A stretch of 43,107 bases of DNA from positions 1 to 43,107 of the forward strand of contig JAQSYD010000002.1 in assembly GCA_029256325.1 (NCBI GenBank), in the 5' to 3' direction. A program made the translations under genes and the position numbers. The stretch's first letter is position 1; every line of letters begins with the position of its first letter. Positions 1-6,155 of the stretch are shown piece by piece. The stretch comes from Clostridia bacterium. GTDB taxonomy: Bacteria; Bacillota; Clostridia; Lutisporales; Lutisporaceae. A model generated the notes under the pieces. It searched no databases, was not told the DNA's origin, and was given only the letters and a program-made list of their open reading frames with translations.

Positions 1-99
1 ATATATGCCAATTTGCACCAACAAGCGGTAAGCCTTGAAATTACTCTTTTCTTTATTGCTTATTTATGCTATTATTATAGTCATGTCAGTTCGTAACCA
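1..99. repeat. Terminal direct repeat, left copy (circle overlap)
   Basis: These 99 bases are identical to 43009-43107. An exact overlap of 99 is a common assembler k-mer size, so the simplest reading is a circular molecule of 43,008 bp that was cut open here. The copy ends inside the predicted attP core, which may not be a coincidence. The alternative, a prophage bounded by 99-bp attL/attR repeats, is less likely because such a long crossover identity outside a tRNA gene would be unusual. Confidence 0.9.
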
Positions 100-106
100 A
101 ACTGAC
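85..106. other. attP: Candidate attP core (integrase core-type sites)
   Basis: GTCAGTT and AACTGAC form perfect 7-bp inverted arms around the 8-bp spacer CGTAACCA. This is the expected form of a tyrosine-recombinase crossover site. It lies about 70 bp beyond the 3' end of the integrase gene and is flanked on both sides by repeated TTCTAATA elements that look like arm-type sites. The terminal redundancy stops exactly at the last base of the spacer. The call is inference from layout; no attB is in the window. Confidence 0.6.
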
Positions 107-161
107 TTATTTTTGTTTGGAGTTAGTAATTTCAATGCCTGTACGAATCGAAAATCGGATT

Positions 162-180
162 TTTCTAATAAACTTCTAAT
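162..180. repeat. Arm-type repeat, integrase side of attP
   Basis: Two tandem copies of the 11-bp element (C/T)TTCTAATAAA, the second one truncated, overlap the integrase stop codon. The same element occurs four times at 42951-42994 on the other side of the core. Repeats flanking a core at unequal distances are typical binding sites for the integrase N-terminal arm-binding domain. Their role here is inferred. Confidence 0.5.
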
Positions 181-1294
181 GACCTTCAATTTTCTTGAAA
201 AATGTCTCTTCTATATTATCAGCCAAGTTCTGCTTCATATTCTCAGTTACATGCTGATAAATCTGTTGAGTTGTGGAGATCTTGGCATGGCCTAGCATAG
301 CCGATACAGTTTTTATATCTATGCTGCCATCCTCAAGCATAAGCGTGGCAAAGCTATGTCGCAGATCATGGAATCTGATATGCGGAAGTCCAATTTCATC
401 TAATATCTTTACAAACTGAGTATAAAGGCTCTTTGGAGTGTACGGTTTTCCGAGACTGTTCCAACACAAATAATCTTCTTTATTAAAATCAGGGTTAGGC
501 ATACGGTTTATGCGCAGCTGGCGCAGATGTTTGTCTAACTCTTTTCTTGTTGTTTGAGGAAGCTTAAACTGTCTTGTTCGCTCTGTCTTTGTACTTTTTA
601 AATTACCTTTCCTATCCATAGACTGCCCAATTCTAAGATAGCCTTCCTTGGATGAGTAATCAATGATTTTAAGCGCAGATATTTCCCCTTGCCGAGCTCC
701 TGTGGTTATAGCCAAGAGCATAGGCATGTAATATCGCTTATCCTTTATATAATTAAAAAATATTTTGCATTGGTCTATATCCCATACCTGCATCTGTTTC
801 TTGTTCACCTTTGGAAGTTCGATGTCGGTGCTTGGATCATACTGTATTAATCTCCACTTCTTAGCTTGCTTCAATGCATTGGAGAGTACAATATAATGCT
901 GCTTGATTGTCCGTGGAGCTTTTTCTTCTGACTCAAGCTTTGAGATATATTTTTGTATTAGAAGCGGGCTCACCTTATCAATTTTATAGTGAGAAAAGTA
1001 TGGATTTATCGAATTCTTAATAATGCTTTTGTATCTCTGAATTGTATTATATTCTAATTTCTTCTCAGCCTGCTTCATATATTCGTCTAGAAGATCATAC
1101 ATGGTCATGTTCTTTGGATCTGCATAAAGACCTGTTTCTATTTCATATTGCTTTTTAGTCAGCTCTTTCTCTGCTTGCTTTTGGGTATTGGACTCTACAC
1201 AAGGTATCCACTTTTGCTTCTTGTTGCCTTCCTCATCCATCATGTATATGATCATGTACCATTTATTTCCCTTCTTGGTTACGCTGCCGTTCAT
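176..1294 (-). CDS. int: Tyrosine site-specific integrase
   Basis: This 372-aa phage/ICE integrase would carry out attP x attB recombination. The N-terminus (about residues 1-50) resembles an AP2-like arm-DNA-binding domain, a SAM-like core-binding domain covers about 65-150, and the catalytic domain follows. Catalytic residues are visible as Arg201 (TTGARQGE), His309 and Arg312 (HDLRH), His336 (LGHA) and the nucleophile Tyr346 (QQIYQH). The ATG at 1294 is preferred over the TTG at 1303 because AGGAGGTG lies at a normal distance from the ATG and almost touches the TTG. The gene is transcribed toward attP, and a LexA box lies about 190 bp upstream. Confidence 0.95.
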   Translation of the reverse strand: MNGSVTKKGNKWYMIIYMMDEEGNKKQKWIPCVESNTQKQAEKELTKKQYEIETGLYADPKNMTMYDLLDEYMKQAEKKLEYNTIQRYKSIIKNSINPYFSHYKIDKVSPLLIQKYISKLESEEKAPRTIKQHYIVLSNALKQAKKWRLIQYDPSTDIELPKVNKKQMQVWDIDQCKIFFNYIKDKRYYMPMLLAITTGARQGEISALKIIDYSSKEGYLRIGQSMDRKGNLKSTKTERTRQFKLPQTTRKELDKHLRQLRINRMPNPDFNKEDYLCWNSLGKPYTPKSLYTQFVKILDEIGLPHIRFHDLRHSFATLMLEDGSIDIKTVSAMLGHAKISTTQQIYQHVTENMKQNLADNIEETFFKKIEGH

Positions 1295-1451
1295 TATTAT
1301 CAAACACCTCCTGATTCAATTTTACGTCAGAATCAGTGGTATTAGTGGAGGTATATTGTTCCATGTCGGATATACCGACCGGTATATTTTGGAATATTAT
1401 AACTCCATTACGCTTTATCTGTAGTACACCACAAGGTATTTCATGCAACAA
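1263..1451 (-). CDS. Small protein upstream of integrase, unknown
   Basis: This is a possible 62-aa protein whose 3' end overlaps the start of int by 32 bp. I chose the TTG at 1451 because GAGGGGG lies 9 bases upstream of it; the frame stays open further upstream but has no ribosome binding site there. I recognise no domain. Its place directly before int, behind a LexA box, would suit an excisionase or directionality factor, but nothing in the sequence proves this. The reading frame contains an 18-bp inverted repeat at 1370-1387, so this stretch could instead be regulatory DNA. Confidence 0.35.
   Translation of the reverse strand: MLHEIPCGVLQIKRNGVIIFQNIPVGISDMEQYTSTNTTDSDVKLNQEVFDNNERQRNQEGK
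1366..1387. promoter_or_regulatory. Inverted repeats TCGG-N5-CCGA and ATATACCG-AC-CGGTATAT
   Basis: Two overlapping dyads sit just upstream of int. TCGG-N5-CCGA covers 1366-1378, and the perfect 8-bp-arm dyad ATATACCG/CGGTATAT covers 1370-1387. The TCGG-N5-CCGA form recurs at 1619-1631. They may bind a regulator of int or an excisionase. Confidence 0.3.
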
Positions 1452-1479
1452 TATATTGCACCCCCTCATAAAAAATAAT

Positions 1480-1493
1480 CGAACATGTGTTCG
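1480..1493. promoter_or_regulatory. LexA (SOS) box upstream of the integrase unit
   Basis: CGAACATGTGTTCG has perfect 6-bp arms and matches the Gram-positive LexA operator (CGAACRNRYGTTYG type) except in the central bases. It lies just upstream of the ribosome binding site of the small leftward gene and of int. LexA bound here would be expected to repress leftward transcription, coupling integrase expression to DNA damage. I saw no well-formed -35/-10 pair, so the promoter itself is undefined. Confidence 0.65.
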
Positions 1494-1517
1494 CATTTTG
1501 TTCTTTAATTTTATCAT

Positions 1518-1682
1518 CTTTTAGTAAATATTACTACAGTATAATTCTCATATTGTTAATTTACTAATATGAATTCTATTATTAAATCTCTTTTCCTTTC
1601 AGTAGTTTCAAGTTCTGTTCGGTACATCCGACAATTAGCCATAAATCGTAAGACTTTATTCGACAAATTTCTCATTTTGTAT
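1518..1682. other. AT-rich intergenic stretch without a clear gene
   Basis: About 165 bases between the leftward integrase unit and the terminator of the HIRAN gene. It holds a second TCGG-N5-CCGA dyad at 1619-1631 and a CATATT/AATATG dyad near 1548-1570. Short open frames lack ribosome binding sites. I see no RNA gene. Confidence 0.4.
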
Positions 1683-1721
1683 AAAAAAAAGATGGGTCTA
1701 CTCATAAGAATAAATCCATCT
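1683..1721 (-). terminator. Rho-independent terminator of the repressor/HIRAN unit
   Basis: Read leftward, AGATGG and CCATCT form a stem around a long, partly pairable loop, followed by a run of eight T. The hairpin overlaps the stop codon of the HIRAN gene, so leftward transcription from the repressor promoter probably ends here, before int. Confidence 0.6.
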
Positions 1722-2223
1722 AAATATTTTGTACCTTTTTTCGCATTTCATATCTAGCTATCTCAATAATGCATCCAATGGTTGGCTTATTAAATGTACC
1801 GCCTGTAAACTCTTTTATTTTCGCTAATACGGTTCCACCATTTTGCAGCCGCCCAAATATATCATTTTTAATAATAAAATCTTCAGGCAAGAATCCTATA
1901 TCATCACCGTTCACCCTTTTTATGATAACTGATTTAGGATAATTGTCCATAGGATAAGGAGTTAATATAACTATTTCTCCAATATTACAAGTCTTAATTA
2001 TCTTTTGTCTGCTTTTACCTAGTTCGCTTGTATGACTAACACCGGCAACTCTAGTGTCATAAATACGAAGAAGTTTATTTCCTAGTGCGTCTCGCTCTGG
2101 GAATGAGTATTCGAGTTCATCTTCGATAGGAAGAACATTGGTTTCGGACACAAGTTCATCGGGCAAAGTCTCATTAGCTTGATTTCCAATTAAAAGTGAT
2201 ACTAATTTATTAAGTATTCCCAC
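1720..2223 (-). CDS. HIRAN-domain protein
   Basis: This 167-aa protein has a HIRAN domain over about residues 50-145. Recognisable blocks are TRVAGVSH, a basic stretch after it, GEIVILTPYPMDNYP, and VNGDDIGFLPED. In eukaryotic Rad5/HLTF proteins, HIRAN binds DNA 3' ends at damaged or stalled forks; small stand-alone HIRAN proteins are known in bacteria and phages, with unclear roles. I chose the GTG at 2223 because AAGGAG lies 8 bases upstream. It lies just downstream of the CI-like repressor, probably in the same transcript. That slot holds the ImmA protease in ImmR/ImmA-type elements, so a role in sensing damage for induction is possible but unproven. Confidence 0.75.
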   Translation of the reverse strand: MGILNKLVSLLIGNQANETLPDELVSETNVLPIEDELEYSFPERDALGNKLLRIYDTRVAGVSHTSELGKSRQKIIKTCNIGEIVILTPYPMDNYPKSVIIKRVNGDDIGFLPEDFIIKNDIFGRLQNGGTVLAKIKEFTGGTFNKPTIGCIIEIARYEMRKKVQNI

Positions 2224-2255
2224 ACAGATCACTCCTTAATAATGATGAATTATAA

Positions 2256-2636
2256 CTATTTTTTAAACTTGCTAAAATCCATACCCATGTCCTTAAGCTG
2301 CTCCAACAGATCAATAACCTGTTCATGCGTTAATCCATCTGGATATGCCTTTTTATCAAGTGTAAATTCATATTCATCACCATTTATCTTATGAGTAGCT
2401 AAATATGCATCTTTAGTGTCAACTCTTCCAAGTAAATAATCAAGTGACACATCAAAATAATCAGCAAATGCTACCAATGCATCTATTTCAGGAATCCGTT
2501 TATCATTTTCATATTGAGAAATGGCAGACTTTGAAAAATTATAATTATGTTTTTTATTAAAATTGTTTGCTAACTCTTCTTGGTTCATATTACTTGCCAG
2601 TCTCAGCTGCTTAAATCTTTGTCCAAAAGTAGGCAT
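2256..2636 (-). CDS. CI-like XRE-family repressor
   Basis: A 126-aa DNA-binding protein. An XRE/Cro-CI helix-turn-helix covers about residues 6-70 (MNQEELANNF, then SKSAISQYENDKRIP), followed by a short C-terminal tail of about 50 residues. There is no S24/LexA-type peptidase domain, so RecA-driven self-cleavage is not expected. It has a good ribosome binding site (AAGGAGTG) and is transcribed leftward, divergent from the Cro-like gene. It most likely binds the GTTAAC operators between the two genes and maintains lysogeny. Confidence 0.85.
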   Translation of the reverse strand: MPTFGQRFKQLRLASNMNQEELANNFNKKHNYNFSKSAISQYENDKRIPEIDALVAFADYFDVSLDYLLGRVDTKDAYLATHKINGDEYEFTLDKKAYPDGLTHEQVIDLLEQLKDMGMDFSKFKK

Positions 2637-2670
2637 AAACTCACTCCTTTACATAGATAGAGATATATAT

Positions 2671-2708
2671 ATTATATAATAAGTTAACAAGAATAAAATA
2701 TAGTTAAC
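2671..2708 (-). promoter_or_regulatory. Leftward repressor promoter with two GTTAAC operators
   Basis: On the minus strand a TATAAT -10 box lies at 2676-2671. GTTAAC motifs at 2683-2688 and 2703-2708 fall in and just upstream of the -10/-35 spacer. The -35 box is poor. This suggests that the repressor controls its own synthesis. Confidence 0.5.
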
Positions 2709-2748
2709 AGCAATGTAATAAATAATTAAAAAATAGTACAAAATAAGC

Positions 2749-2801
2749 TTGACAGTTTCGTTTGTGTTAACTTATAATAAATATGTAGAAGTTAACACAA
2801 A
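2749..2801 (+). promoter_or_regulatory. Early rightward promoter with 13-bp dyad operator
   Basis: TTGACA (2749-2754) and TATAAT (2773-2778) are separated by 18 bp and form the best promoter in the window. TTTGTGTTAACTT (2761-2773) and AAGTTAACACAAA (2789-2801) are a perfect 13-bp inverted repeat with a 15-bp spacer. One arm lies between the -35 and -10 boxes and the other around the transcription start. Repressor bound here would shut off the whole early region. Confidence 0.8.
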
Positions 2802-2822
2802 TAGAACTAAGGAGGTAAAATA

Positions 2823-3023
2823 ATGGCTAAAAAAAATCTGAAGTTAAAAGAACTTAGACAAAAGGATAAAGTCACACAAAATGAAGTAGCACAATTGCTA
2901 GGTATTTCAAAGCCTGCATACAATCAAAAAGAAAATGGGAAGAGATCTTTCACTGTTAAAGAATGCAAAAAAATTTCTGATCTCTTTGGCGAACCAATTG
3001 AAGTAATTTTTTTTGCAGAATAA
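2823..3023 (+). CDS. Cro-like XRE-family regulator
   Basis: A 66-aa single-domain helix-turn-helix protein (TQNEVAQLLGISKPAYNQKENG) with a perfect AAGGAGG ribosome binding site. It is the first gene of the rightward early transcript and faces the CI-like repressor, the usual Cro position. It probably binds the same GTTAAC operators to favour the lytic path. A fifth GTTAAC lies just behind its stop codon at 3024-3029. Confidence 0.8.
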   Translation: MAKKNLKLKELRQKDKVTQNEVAQLLGISKPAYNQKENGKRSFTVKECKKISDLFGEPIEVIFFAE

Positions 3024-3109
3024 GTTAACGCGAACAGAACCAACTGAATATAGTATTCCTCAAAAGTAAATTTACATGATGGAATAAATTTCAATGGAGG
3101 TTACCGGAT

Positions 3110-3313
3110 GTGAAATTGAAAATTTCAGAAATTCGGATGAGGAGACATTGGAATCAGAGCAGACTAGCAAAAGAAAGTGGAATCGCACGCAGTTACATAA
3201 GTGAATTAGAAAGAGGCTTATATGACCCAAACTTAAAGACAATATGTAAGCTATGCAAAGCTCTAGGCTGCACACCCAATGATTTGATTGATTGTGATGA
3301 ATGTGAGGATTAG
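3110..3313 (+). CDS. XRE-family helix-turn-helix protein
   Basis: A 67-aa protein with a classic HTH (NQSRLAKESGIARSYISELE) and an acidic, cysteine-containing end (LIDCDECED). It starts at GTG behind TGGAGG at a 9-base spacing. It is the third XRE protein of the immunity region. It may tune early transcription; no target is visible beyond the GTTAAC site at 3024-3029 upstream of it. Confidence 0.75.
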   Translation: MKLKISEIRMRRHWNQSRLAKESGIARSYISELERGLYDPNLKTICKLCKALGCTPNDLIDCDECED

Positions 3314-3345
3314 TAAAGGGGATCTCTTCTAAGGAAGATGATTTG

Positions 3346-3831
3346 ATGAACTATATTGTAGAAATAAATGCTTTTCATGATTGGCTCGAAACAAACCCTA
3401 TGTCTGAACATGCACGGTTGCTTTGGTTCATGCTGATGCATATCAACAACAAAGCAGGTTGGCAACGAGAGTTTACAGTAGCCATATCAGCCCTTGAATT
3501 CAAATCGGGAATGAGCAAAAAGACCATCGAGAGAGCACGCAATGAGCTGGCTCAAAAAGGAAGGATAACTTGGAATTCACGCTCCGGGAATCAGTCAGCA
3601 GTGTACCGCCTTGTGAGTCTGATAGACGCACAATGTGTCTCACAAACTGTCCCGCAAGTTGTCTCACAAGTTGTCGTGCAGACAGGCCCTATTAATAAAC
3701 TAAACAAAACTAAACAATATAATAAGCCTGCAGCAAGACCTAGCTTTAGTAATTTTAAGGGCAGACAATATGATGCAGATAGGCTTGAAGAGATTCTTAT
3801 AGCAAGGAGTAGGAATGAACTTAATAATTAG
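3346..3831 (+). CDS. Phage replisome-organizer-like HTH protein
   Basis: A 161-aa protein. The N-terminal 90 residues look like the winged-helix domain of phage replication/DnaD-type proteins (ARLLWFMLMHINNKAG; a helix GMSKKTIERARNEL; GRITWNSR). The middle is low-complexity, and the tail (FSNFKGRQYDADRLEEIL) matches the short motif found at the end of many Gram-positive phage replication initiators. The DnaD2-like middle domain is missing, so it is shorter than typical members. It may open an origin or recruit the host helicase. I chose the ATG at 3346 over the TTG one codon upstream; AAGGAAG lies just before. Confidence 0.5.
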   Translation: MNYIVEINAFHDWLETNPMSEHARLLWFMLMHINNKAGWQREFTVAISALEFKSGMSKKTIERARNELAQKGRITWNSRSGNQSAVYRLVSLIDAQCVSQTVPQVVSQVVVQTGPINKLNKTKQYNKPAARPSFSNFKGRQYDADRLEEILIARSRNELNN

Positions 3832-3875
3832 GGTCAAGGCTTGGATAAAAATGTGACTTAGAAGGAGGTTTTAAA

Positions 3876-4301
3876 ATGAGTGAACTTTTTGAAAACTTAA
3901 CCAAAACGGAATATGTGATTGACCAGAGCGGTATTAAGATTCCACATAGTGATTTTGACCGCCCAACAGATTATTATGATAAGTTGCGCGACAAAACATA
4001 CACAGGCGATGAGTATGTTAGCATGTGTGCATTTAAGGATAAAAGTACCGCTTTGTATGATAAGCGATGGAAATCAGCGAAAGCAGTAATAGACCTAATA
4101 GCATCCGAAATTGACATAGACCCGGAAAAGTGCGGGTTAAACTTGTACGCGCTTGACCAAAGGTGCGGAGAGTTTGAATCACCATTAGTTAATAAAATAC
4201 GTGAGTGGTTTGATAAATCCGGGGAAAAAGTTAAGTTGAAGAAACGGATATCAGAACTGGAGGCTCAGATTAATATGCTGCAGACCTTACTTAAAGGATA
4301 A
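3876..4301 (+). CDS. Hypothetical early protein with C-terminal coiled coil
   Basis: 141 aa with an excellent AAGGAGG site. I recognise no family. The protein is rich in charged and aromatic residues, and its last 30 residues (KKRISELEAQINMLQTLL) form a probable coiled coil, suggesting an oligomer. It lies in the early operon between the replication-initiator-like gene and a run of small regulatory proteins. Confidence 0.7.
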   Translation: MSELFENLTKTEYVIDQSGIKIPHSDFDRPTDYYDKLRDKTYTGDEYVSMCAFKDKSTALYDKRWKSAKAVIDLIASEIDIDPEKCGLNLYALDQRCGEFESPLVNKIREWFDKSGEKVKLKKRISELEAQINMLQTLLKG

Positions 4302-4338
4302 AAATGGTGCGCATCACAAGATTTTTAGGAGGGATATT

Positions 4339-4530
4339 GTGGCAGATAAAAGGCAGAATGTAATTTGTGCAGGAGAAGATGGCATTTGCTTGTTTTGCGA
4401 TATAGGGGAGTCATTAGAAGATGCTGATTTTTGTGAGTTTGACAGTCTGAGAACTGAAGATGGTTGCCCGGGGTTTACATGTAATGAGCAATGCAGACTT
4501 TGCCCAAGTGATTGTGAGTTCTTGGGATAG
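4339..4530 (+). CDS. Small cysteine-rich protein
   Basis: A 63-aa acidic protein with nine cysteines, including pairs CLFC and CRLC, and a GTG start behind AGGAGG. The cysteine spacing suggests metal binding, probably zinc. Function unknown. It is one of about ten tiny cysteine-rich proteins in the early region. Confidence 0.65.
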   Translation: MADKRQNVICAGEDGICLFCDIGESLEDADFCEFDSLRTEDGCPGFTCNEQCRLCPSDCEFLG

Positions 4531-4565
4531 GCACATCACAAAAATAAAGAGCAGGAGGTGAAGCC

Positions 4566-4841
4566 ATGGAAGAAAAGAGACTTGCATACAGACCATCAGA
4601 AGCTGCACAGATGATTGGTGTTGATAAGCAGACACTAACAAACTGGCTAAATAAAGGAATAATAAAAGGTTGTAAGATAGAGGGCTGCTGGGTAATCAAC
4701 ATCAATGAGATTAATAGGGTTATAGGTATAGAAAATAACAGGCCTGTACTAAGAGATATTAACTCAGAATACAGAAAGTGGTTCGCAGGACTCAATGAAA
4801 AAGACAAACTAACAGAGATAGACAGACTACTACATAGTTAA
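4566..4841 (+). CDS. MerR/excisionase-type HTH protein
   Basis: A 91-aa protein whose first 55 residues form a MerR-like/Xis-type winged helix (RPSEAAQMIGVDKQTLTNWLNKG, then a wing through WVININEI). Such proteins are excisionases or small DNA-binding regulators. Ribosome binding site AGGAGGTG. It is not next to int, which argues mildly against an Xis role but does not exclude it. Its stop codon is followed at once by an AbrB-like remnant in another frame. Confidence 0.65.
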   Translation: MEEKRLAYRPSEAAQMIGVDKQTLTNWLNKGIIKGCKIEGCWVININEINRVIGIENNRPVLRDINSEYRKWFAGLNEKDKLTEIDRLLHS

Positions 4842-4842
4842 C

Positions 4843-4956
4843 ATTATCCTCAGAAAGTACGAACCATCCTGTGTGTTCTGTGGACAAGCTAACGACATCA
4901 TAGTTCACAAGGGTAAGAACAGCTGCAGCATCTGTAGATCTGAAATGAAAAAATAG
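4843..4956 (+). pseudogene. C-terminal remnant of an AbrB-family regulator
   Basis: This stretch encodes 37 residues ending in TAG, with a zinc-ribbon pattern (EPSCVFCG ... SCSICRSEM) preceded by IILRKY. It matches from memory the C-terminal tail of clostridial AbrB/SpoVT-type regulators, where a swapped-hairpin DNA-binding domain precedes such a ribbon. No ATG, GTG or TTG start is available; the frame opens only at 4822. It lies 1 base after the stop of the upstream HTH gene. It is most likely a deletion remnant; a +1 frameshift fusion to the upstream protein is a less likely alternative. Confidence 0.55.
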
Positions 4957-4975
4957 GAGATGAGGTGAAAAACTG

Positions 4976-5188
4976 ATGAAAAAATTCAGGCTCATAAATA
5001 GGACAACCATTCCATACATAAAAGCTTTTGTTTTGGGTCTTTTGATTTTACCTATAGCTTTTAAAGCAGCTTCCCTGGAGCGGGGATATCACGCAGCTGG
5101 TGGAGAACTGCTAATCCCTTTCTTGTTCATTCTTATTCAGGCTCTGGCAAATGAAATTAAAACCTTTGTAAAAGAGGTGGTAAGGTGA
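4976..5188 (+). CDS. Small membrane protein
   Basis: 70 aa with two predicted transmembrane helices (about residues 13-33 and 43-60) and a short basic N-terminus. Function unknown; small early membrane proteins in temperate phages sometimes act in superinfection exclusion. Its stop overlaps the GTG start of the next gene, so the two are probably translationally coupled. Confidence 0.65.
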   Translation: MKKFRLINRTTIPYIKAFVLGLLILPIAFKAASLERGYHAAGGELLIPFLFILIQALANEIKTFVKEVVR

Positions 5189-5340
5189 AGCACGGGAAGC
5201 GGCCAAGAGTAAAACAGAAAATATTTATCGAAAGCCATAAGCTGGATCCTGATAATTGGTTGGTTGTTAAGGATACTCCGGACATCATGGAAATAGTAAA
5301 TCGGAAGTCCAGTAGAAGAAAGATATTAAATAAAAAGTAA
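5185..5340 (+). CDS. DUF6906-like small basic protein
   Basis: A 51-aa basic protein starting at GTG within the stop codon of the membrane-protein gene. MKHGKRP at the start followed by DPDNWLVVKDTPD is the signature I associate with the DUF6906 family, a common tiny protein of Firmicutes phages with no known function. Confidence 0.65.
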   Translation: MKHGKRPRVKQKIFIESHKLDPDNWLVVKDTPDIMEIVNRKSSRRKILNKK

Positions 5341-5352
5341 GGAGGTGTTAGA

Positions 5353-5466
5353 TTGTATATTTGTCCAGAATGCGGAGCACATCTTGATCCAGGAGAAAAG
5401 TGCGATTGTGACGAGGGAGCTGAGATTGCTGTACAGGATACGCTTTCCATTGATAACGAAAAATAG
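5353..5466 (+). CDS. Zinc-ribbon mini-protein
   Basis: A 37-aa protein starting at TTG with AGGAGG 6-7 bases upstream. CPEC near the start and CDC further on form a probable zinc ribbon; the rest is acidic. Similar tiny proteins are common in Firmicutes phages, and the function is unknown. Confidence 0.55.
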   Translation: MYICPECGAHLDPGEKCDCDEGAEIAVQDTLSIDNEK

Positions 5467-5502
5467 GATGTTTTTATAGAATGCATAAATAGGAGGTTGA
5501 AG

Positions 5503-5898
5503 ATGAGTCTTGTTATAGAGTTACAAGAAGCTCAAGAAAAACTTAAAGAGTTTATTGATGAAAGTGGTTGGACCATAGAAATGAACAAAGACAGTTACCC
5601 AATTACTTTTACTTTTACCAATGGGCAAACATCAATGTTTGCTGATGCAGAGGAGCTGCCAGAGATTAAGTTTATATTCAAATCTGAAATACAGTATGTA
5701 TTGAATATTCCTGATGATATGAGAGTTGATGAGAAGTTCTTCAATAAGCTGAAAACCTTAAGTAAAGAAGTTCATAGGCTATATCTATTACATTGGTTCA
5801 GTGAGAAAGACAAGCGTTATAGCCTTAGCTGGAAGCCAATGTTCAAGACTATCAACGGAGATCACGTTGGACTGTTGAAGAAAACTTACAGGCCATAG
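5503..5898 (+). CDS. Hypothetical early protein
   Basis: 131 aa; the ATG at 5503 lies 6 bases behind AGGAGG. An amphipathic N-terminal helix is followed by alternating strands and a conserved-looking tail (YSLSWKPMFKTINGDHVG). I do not recognise the family. It is the last gene before the candidate rolling-circle origin. Confidence 0.65.
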   Translation: MSLVIELQEAQEKLKEFIDESGWTIEMNKDSYPITFTFTNGQTSMFADAEELPEIKFIFKSEIQYVLNIPDDMRVDEKFFNKLKTLSKEVHRLYLLHWFSEKDKRYSLSWKPMFKTINGDHVGLLKKTYRP

Positions 5899-5909
5899 GA
5901 GGGGTAATA

Positions 5910-5939
5910 TGGCGCGGGATCAAGCTAAGGGTAAATGAA
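5910..5939 (+). pseudogene. Nine-codon mini-ORF behind a strong RBS
   Basis: AGGAGG is followed by an ATG and nine codons (MARDQAKGK) before a TGA. The strong ribosome binding site argues for a gene cut short, possibly when the rep/origin segment entered here. A leader peptide in front of the stem-loop at 5940 is the alternative. Confidence 0.3.
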
Positions 5940-6071
5940 AAGCACCTTGTATCTACCAAATACAAGGTGCTTATGACTAAAGACTTTGGATAAAACTGTT
6001 ATAAATCCTAATAAAAGCATAGCAGTTTTACGGCATAAAGTCAATCAAAATACGCTGTATTTGAGCGTATT
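5940..6071 (+). other. Candidate rolling-circle origin (three stem-loops)
   Basis: This intergenic stretch in front of rep is dense in secondary structure. Stem 1 has perfect 13-bp arms AAGCACCTTGTAT (5940-5952) and ATACAAGGTGCTT (5960-5972) with the loop CTACCAA. Stem 2 has AAAACTGTTAT (5992-6002) pairing with ATAGCAGTTTT (6019-6029) with one mismatch, nested inside GACTTT/AAAGTC (5982-5987/6037-6042). Stem 3 is AATACGCT/AGCGTATT (6049-6056/6064-6071). Rolling-circle Reps nick in the loop or flank of such hairpins, usually near their own gene. Stem 1 lacks a T-run, so it is not a good terminator. The region from 6072 to 6155 shows no further clear dyad. Confidence 0.5.
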
Positions 6072-6155
6072 GCGGGCTTGTAATGGGTATTAATTTATCA
6101 ACGTAATGATACATTTAACCCTTAAATATTAAAAGCAAGGGGGAATGAAAATAGT

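Noticed and set aside
1-99. Terminal repeats as packaged phage cohesive or direct terminal repeats
   Set aside because: Placed at attP, away from the terminase genes, and with a length equal to a common k-mer size; assembly overlap is simpler.
35-295. Rightward 86-aa open frame across the attP region
   Set aside because: No ribosome binding site, low-complexity hydrophobic sequence, and it runs through the predicted attP core and antisense to int.
1569-1757. Rightward 62-aa open frame
   Set aside because: No ribosome binding site, overlaps the HIRAN gene terminator, and has no recognisable protein features.
5940-5972. 13-bp hairpin as a plain transcription terminator
   Set aside because: No T-run on either side; its position before rep and beside two further stems favours an origin.
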